This document shows positions 47,796-49,438 of a DNA stretch of 49,438 nt, piece by piece. The stretch comes from an uncultured Veillonellaceae bacterium (GTDB lineage Bacteria > Bacillota > Negativicutes > Selenomonadales > Selenomonadaceae): NCBI GenBank assembly GCA_900314825.1, contig OMWS01000014.1, positions 1 to 49,438 of the forward strand. The letters run 5' to 3'. How positions within the stretch are numbered: position 1 is the first letter of the stretch; the number at the start of each line of letters is the position of its first letter. The notes beneath the pieces were generated by a model. It worked only from the letters and a program-made list of their open reading frames with translations, was not told the DNA's origin and did no database searches. The position numbers and the translations under genes were made by a program.

Positions 47796-47824
47796 ATGAT
47801 ACCATAGCAAAACAAGCGTGTCAA
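47796..47824 (-). promoter_or_regulatory. Promoter of the rplU operon
   Basis: A perfect TTGACA (47824-47819) and TATCAT (47801-47796) are 17 bases apart on the minus strand. The -35 box is wholly inside the terminator stem of the permease gene. Confidence 0.85.
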
Positions 47825-47846
47825 GAACATTTTCTTGGCACGCTTG
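47813..47846 (-). terminator. Terminator of the NCS2 permease gene
   Basis: CAAGCGTGTCAAGAA (47813-47827) and TTCTTGGCACGCTTG (47832-47846) pair over 15 bases with one mismatch around a 4-base loop; TTTTG follows on the minus strand. Confidence 0.8.
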
Positions 47847-47868
47847 CAATCTTTTCCAGCGGAAAAAA

Positions 47869-49200
47869 TCAGGAACGCATCACGAGGTTGATGACGAACG
47901 CGATGGACACGAGCCACATGATCCAGCTGACTTCCTTGTACTTGCCGACCGCCGTCTTCATGAACGCGAAGCTCACGAAGCCGAATGCGAAACCATTCGC
48001 GATCGAGCCCGTCAGCGGCATCATGATGATCGTCAGGAACGCCGGCAGACCGTCGGAGAAATCCTGGAAGTTGATCTTGCCGACATCCGCCATCATGAGC
48101 GCGCCGACGAGGATGAGCGGAGGCGCCGTCGCAAAGCCCGGCACGAGTCCGACGAGTGGAGCGAAGAGCAGCGCGATGAAGAAGCAGATCGAGACCGTGA
48201 CAGCCGTGAGGCCCGTCTTGCCGCCGGCCGCGATGCCGGCCGCGCTCTCGATGTAGCTCGTGACCGTCGACGTACCGAAGATCGACGAGAAGATCGTGCC
48301 GACAGCATCCGTCGTCAAGGCGCGGTCGAGATTTTCGATCTCGCCGTTCGGCTTCACGAGCTTTGCCTTCGACGTGAGGCCGATGAGCGTGCCCATGTTA
48401 TCGAAGAGTTCGACGACCGTGAACGTGAAGATGATCGAGACGATGCCGTAGTTCCACGCGCCCATGATGTCGAGCTGGCCGAACGTCTCGCCCATGTGCG
48501 GCAGGCTCGTGCTGATGATGTCGCCTAGCCCATGCGGCACGGGCGAATAGCCGAGCACCATCGAGAGCAGCGTCGTCACGACGATGCCGATGAGGATCGA
48601 GCCCTGGATGTTCCGCGCCATGAGTGCGCCCGTCAGCACGAGACCGAAGAGCGAGAGCATCGTCGTCGGGTTCGTGACGTGGCCGAGGCCGATGAACGTC
48701 GCCTTGTCCGGGATGATGAGGCCCGTGCCCTTGAGGCCGATGAACGCGATGAAGAGGCCGATACCGACGCCGATCGCCACGCGCAGATTCTGCGGCACGG
48801 CATTGATGATCGCCTGGCGGATATGGCTGACCGTGAGGATGAGGAACAGCACGCCCGAGAAGAAGACCGCGCCGAGCGCGACCGTCCAATGCAGGCCGAG
48901 CGTCCCGCAAACGTAATAGGCAAAGAACGCATTGAGGCCCATGCCGGGAGCGAGTGCGACCGGATAATTCGCGACGACGCCCATGACCATCGTCGAGAGT
49001 GCGGCGATCCAGATCGTCGAAGCGATGGCCGCTTCCTTCGGGATGCCGGCCTCGGAAAGGATATTCGGATTGACAAAGATGATGTAGGCGAGCGCGATGA
49101 ACGTCGTCAGGCCCGCGAGGATCTCCGTCCGGACGGACGAGCCCTTCTCGCGGATCTTGAAGTAACGCTCGATGGCGCTCCCCTGCGTGTTTTCCTGCAT
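47869..49200 (-). CDS. NCS2 family purine permease (AzgA/PbuG type)
   Basis: Encodes 443 residues with many membrane segments. The AzgA-like branch is marked by the opening TEILAGLTTFIALAYIIFVN, VALAPGMGLNAFFAYYVC, VVELFDNMGTLIGLTSKAKL and SSIFGTSTVTSYIESAAG. It should import hypoxanthine, guanine or adenine with protons. The ATG at 49200 follows AGGAGG at ten bases. The short leader of about 50 bases is too small for a purine riboswitch. Confidence 0.93.
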   Translation of the reverse strand: MQENTQGSAIERYFKIREKGSSVRTEILAGLTTFIALAYIIFVNPNILSEAGIPKEAAIASTIWIAALSTMVMGVVANYPVALAPGMGLNAFFAYYVCGTLGLHWTVALGAVFFSGVLFLILTVSHIRQAIINAVPQNLRVAIGVGIGLFIAFIGLKGTGLIIPDKATFIGLGHVTNPTTMLSLFGLVLTGALMARNIQGSILIGIVVTTLLSMVLGYSPVPHGLGDIISTSLPHMGETFGQLDIMGAWNYGIVSIIFTFTVVELFDNMGTLIGLTSKAKLVKPNGEIENLDRALTTDAVGTIFSSIFGTSTVTSYIESAAGIAAGGKTGLTAVTVSICFFIALLFAPLVGLVPGFATAPPLILVGALMMADVGKINFQDFSDGLPAFLTIIMMPLTGSIANGFAFGFVSFAFMKTAVGKYKEVSWIMWLVSIAFVINLVMRS

Positions 49201-49259
49201 GAAGAATGAACCTCCTTCTTCGATCACTTCTTGGAAAACAGATGAAAAAATACGCTACG

Positions 49260-49288
49260 ACTATAGCAGAAAAAAGGACACGTGTCAA
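49260..49288 (-). promoter_or_regulatory. Promoter of the NCS2 permease gene
   Basis: A perfect TTGACA (49288-49283) and TATAGT (49265-49260) are separated by 17 bases on the minus strand. Confidence 0.88.
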
Positions 49289-49317
49289 TTTTTCCAGCCG
49301 CCTCGGAGCAACAAAAA

Positions 49318-49343
49318 AGAGCCGTTGCAAAAGCAACAGCTCT
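49318..49343 (-). terminator. Terminator of tRNA-Ser
   Basis: AGAGCCGTTGC pairs with GCAACAGCTCT (one wobble) around a 4-base loop and TTTTTTG follows on the minus strand. Confidence 0.85.
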
Positions 49344-49354
49344 GTTGTGTCAAA

Positions 49355-49438
49355 TGGCGGAGTGGAGAGGATTCGAACCTCCGCACCGGTTACCCAGCCT
49401 AACGATTTAGCAAACCGTCCTCTTCAGCCTCTTGAGTA
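49355..49438 (-). tRNA. tRNA-Ser (anticodon GCT), 5' end cut by the window
   Basis: Read on the minus strand, the 3' part shows the T-arm GGAGGTTCGAATCCTC, the acceptor end with encoded CCA (49357-49355), a long variable arm typical of serine tRNAs, and the anticodon loop TTTGCTAAA giving GCT for AGC/AGT codons. The first acceptor bases lie beyond the window end. Confidence 0.93.

Noticed and set aside
49201..49253. Purine riboswitch before the NCS2 permease
   Set aside because: The leader is only about 50 bases and shows no conserved purine aptamer core.
1..49438. CRISPR array
   Set aside because: No regularly spaced repeats of 24-40 bases with unique spacers were seen; the short iterons at 27.6-27.9 kb are far too small and irregular.

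Overview
The window reads as a GC-rich, motile, LPS-type Firmicute, most likely of the Negativicutes (a Selenomonas or Mitsuokella relative). This is an inference from: a FapR-PlsX-FabK-FabD-FabG-AcpP-FabF-Rnc operon, CheV, a heptosyltransferase-like enzyme, strong AGGAGG ribosome sites, consensus sigma-A promoters spaced by 17 bases, and the rplU-prp-rpmA-obgE block with an N-terminally extended L27. Most host genes lie on the minus strand.

Layout. 0.3-8.2 kb: fatty-acid and phospholipid operon, read leftward from a promoter near 8.15 kb and ending with rnc and two hairpins. 8.2-10.6 kb: Rpn/PDDEXK nuclease and a MATE exporter. 10.6-15.6 kb: rpmF-yceD, then larC-larB, a coiled-coil protein, coaD and rsmD. 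15.6-18.3 kb (plus strand): DUF4127 protein, tRNA-Gln(CTG), a DUF4160/DUF2442 pair. 18.3-21.6 kb: HAD phosphatase, GT9-like glycosyltransferase and a nucleotidyltransferase-kinase fusion. 21.7-25.4 kb: udk, pncC-type cinA, rimO and a periplasmic binding protein. 25.37-33.94 kb: an integrated mobile element. 34-37.8 kb: isochorismatase-like hydrolase, a Cys-rich metallopeptidase-like protein, a DAACS symporter and cheV. 37.9-47.8 kb: a long leftward housekeeping series rplU-prp-rpmA-obgE-yhbY-proB-proA-(small ORF)-nadD-yqeK-LCP-rsfS-cvfB. 47.8-49.4 kb: NCS2 purine permease and the 3' part of a tRNA-Ser(GCT).

The most interesting part is the 8.55-kb element. It carries a tyrosine integrase, a repressor without a peptidase domain transcribed with the integrase, and a divergent early operon ending in a primase-helicase. 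Next to that gene lies an iteron/AT-rich/inverted-iteron block, followed by a sigma-region-4-like regulator and a KGG-type phage protein. There is no portal, capsid, large terminase or lysis gene. This is the gene order of a phage-inducible chromosomal island (SaPI-like satellite), mirrored. It also carries a perfect 16-bp parS-like palindrome in the early-operon leader. Its 16-bp end repeats each contain a -10 box, so integration appears to have split a host promoter.

Other points of note are a family of hairpin-rich dispersed repeats (five copies), one of which supplies the last 18 codons of cvfB; an unlisted 47-codon membrane peptide gene coupled to proA; and a habit of placing a -35 box inside the terminator of the preceding gene. 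All functional calls rest on reading motifs by eye; no database search was run.
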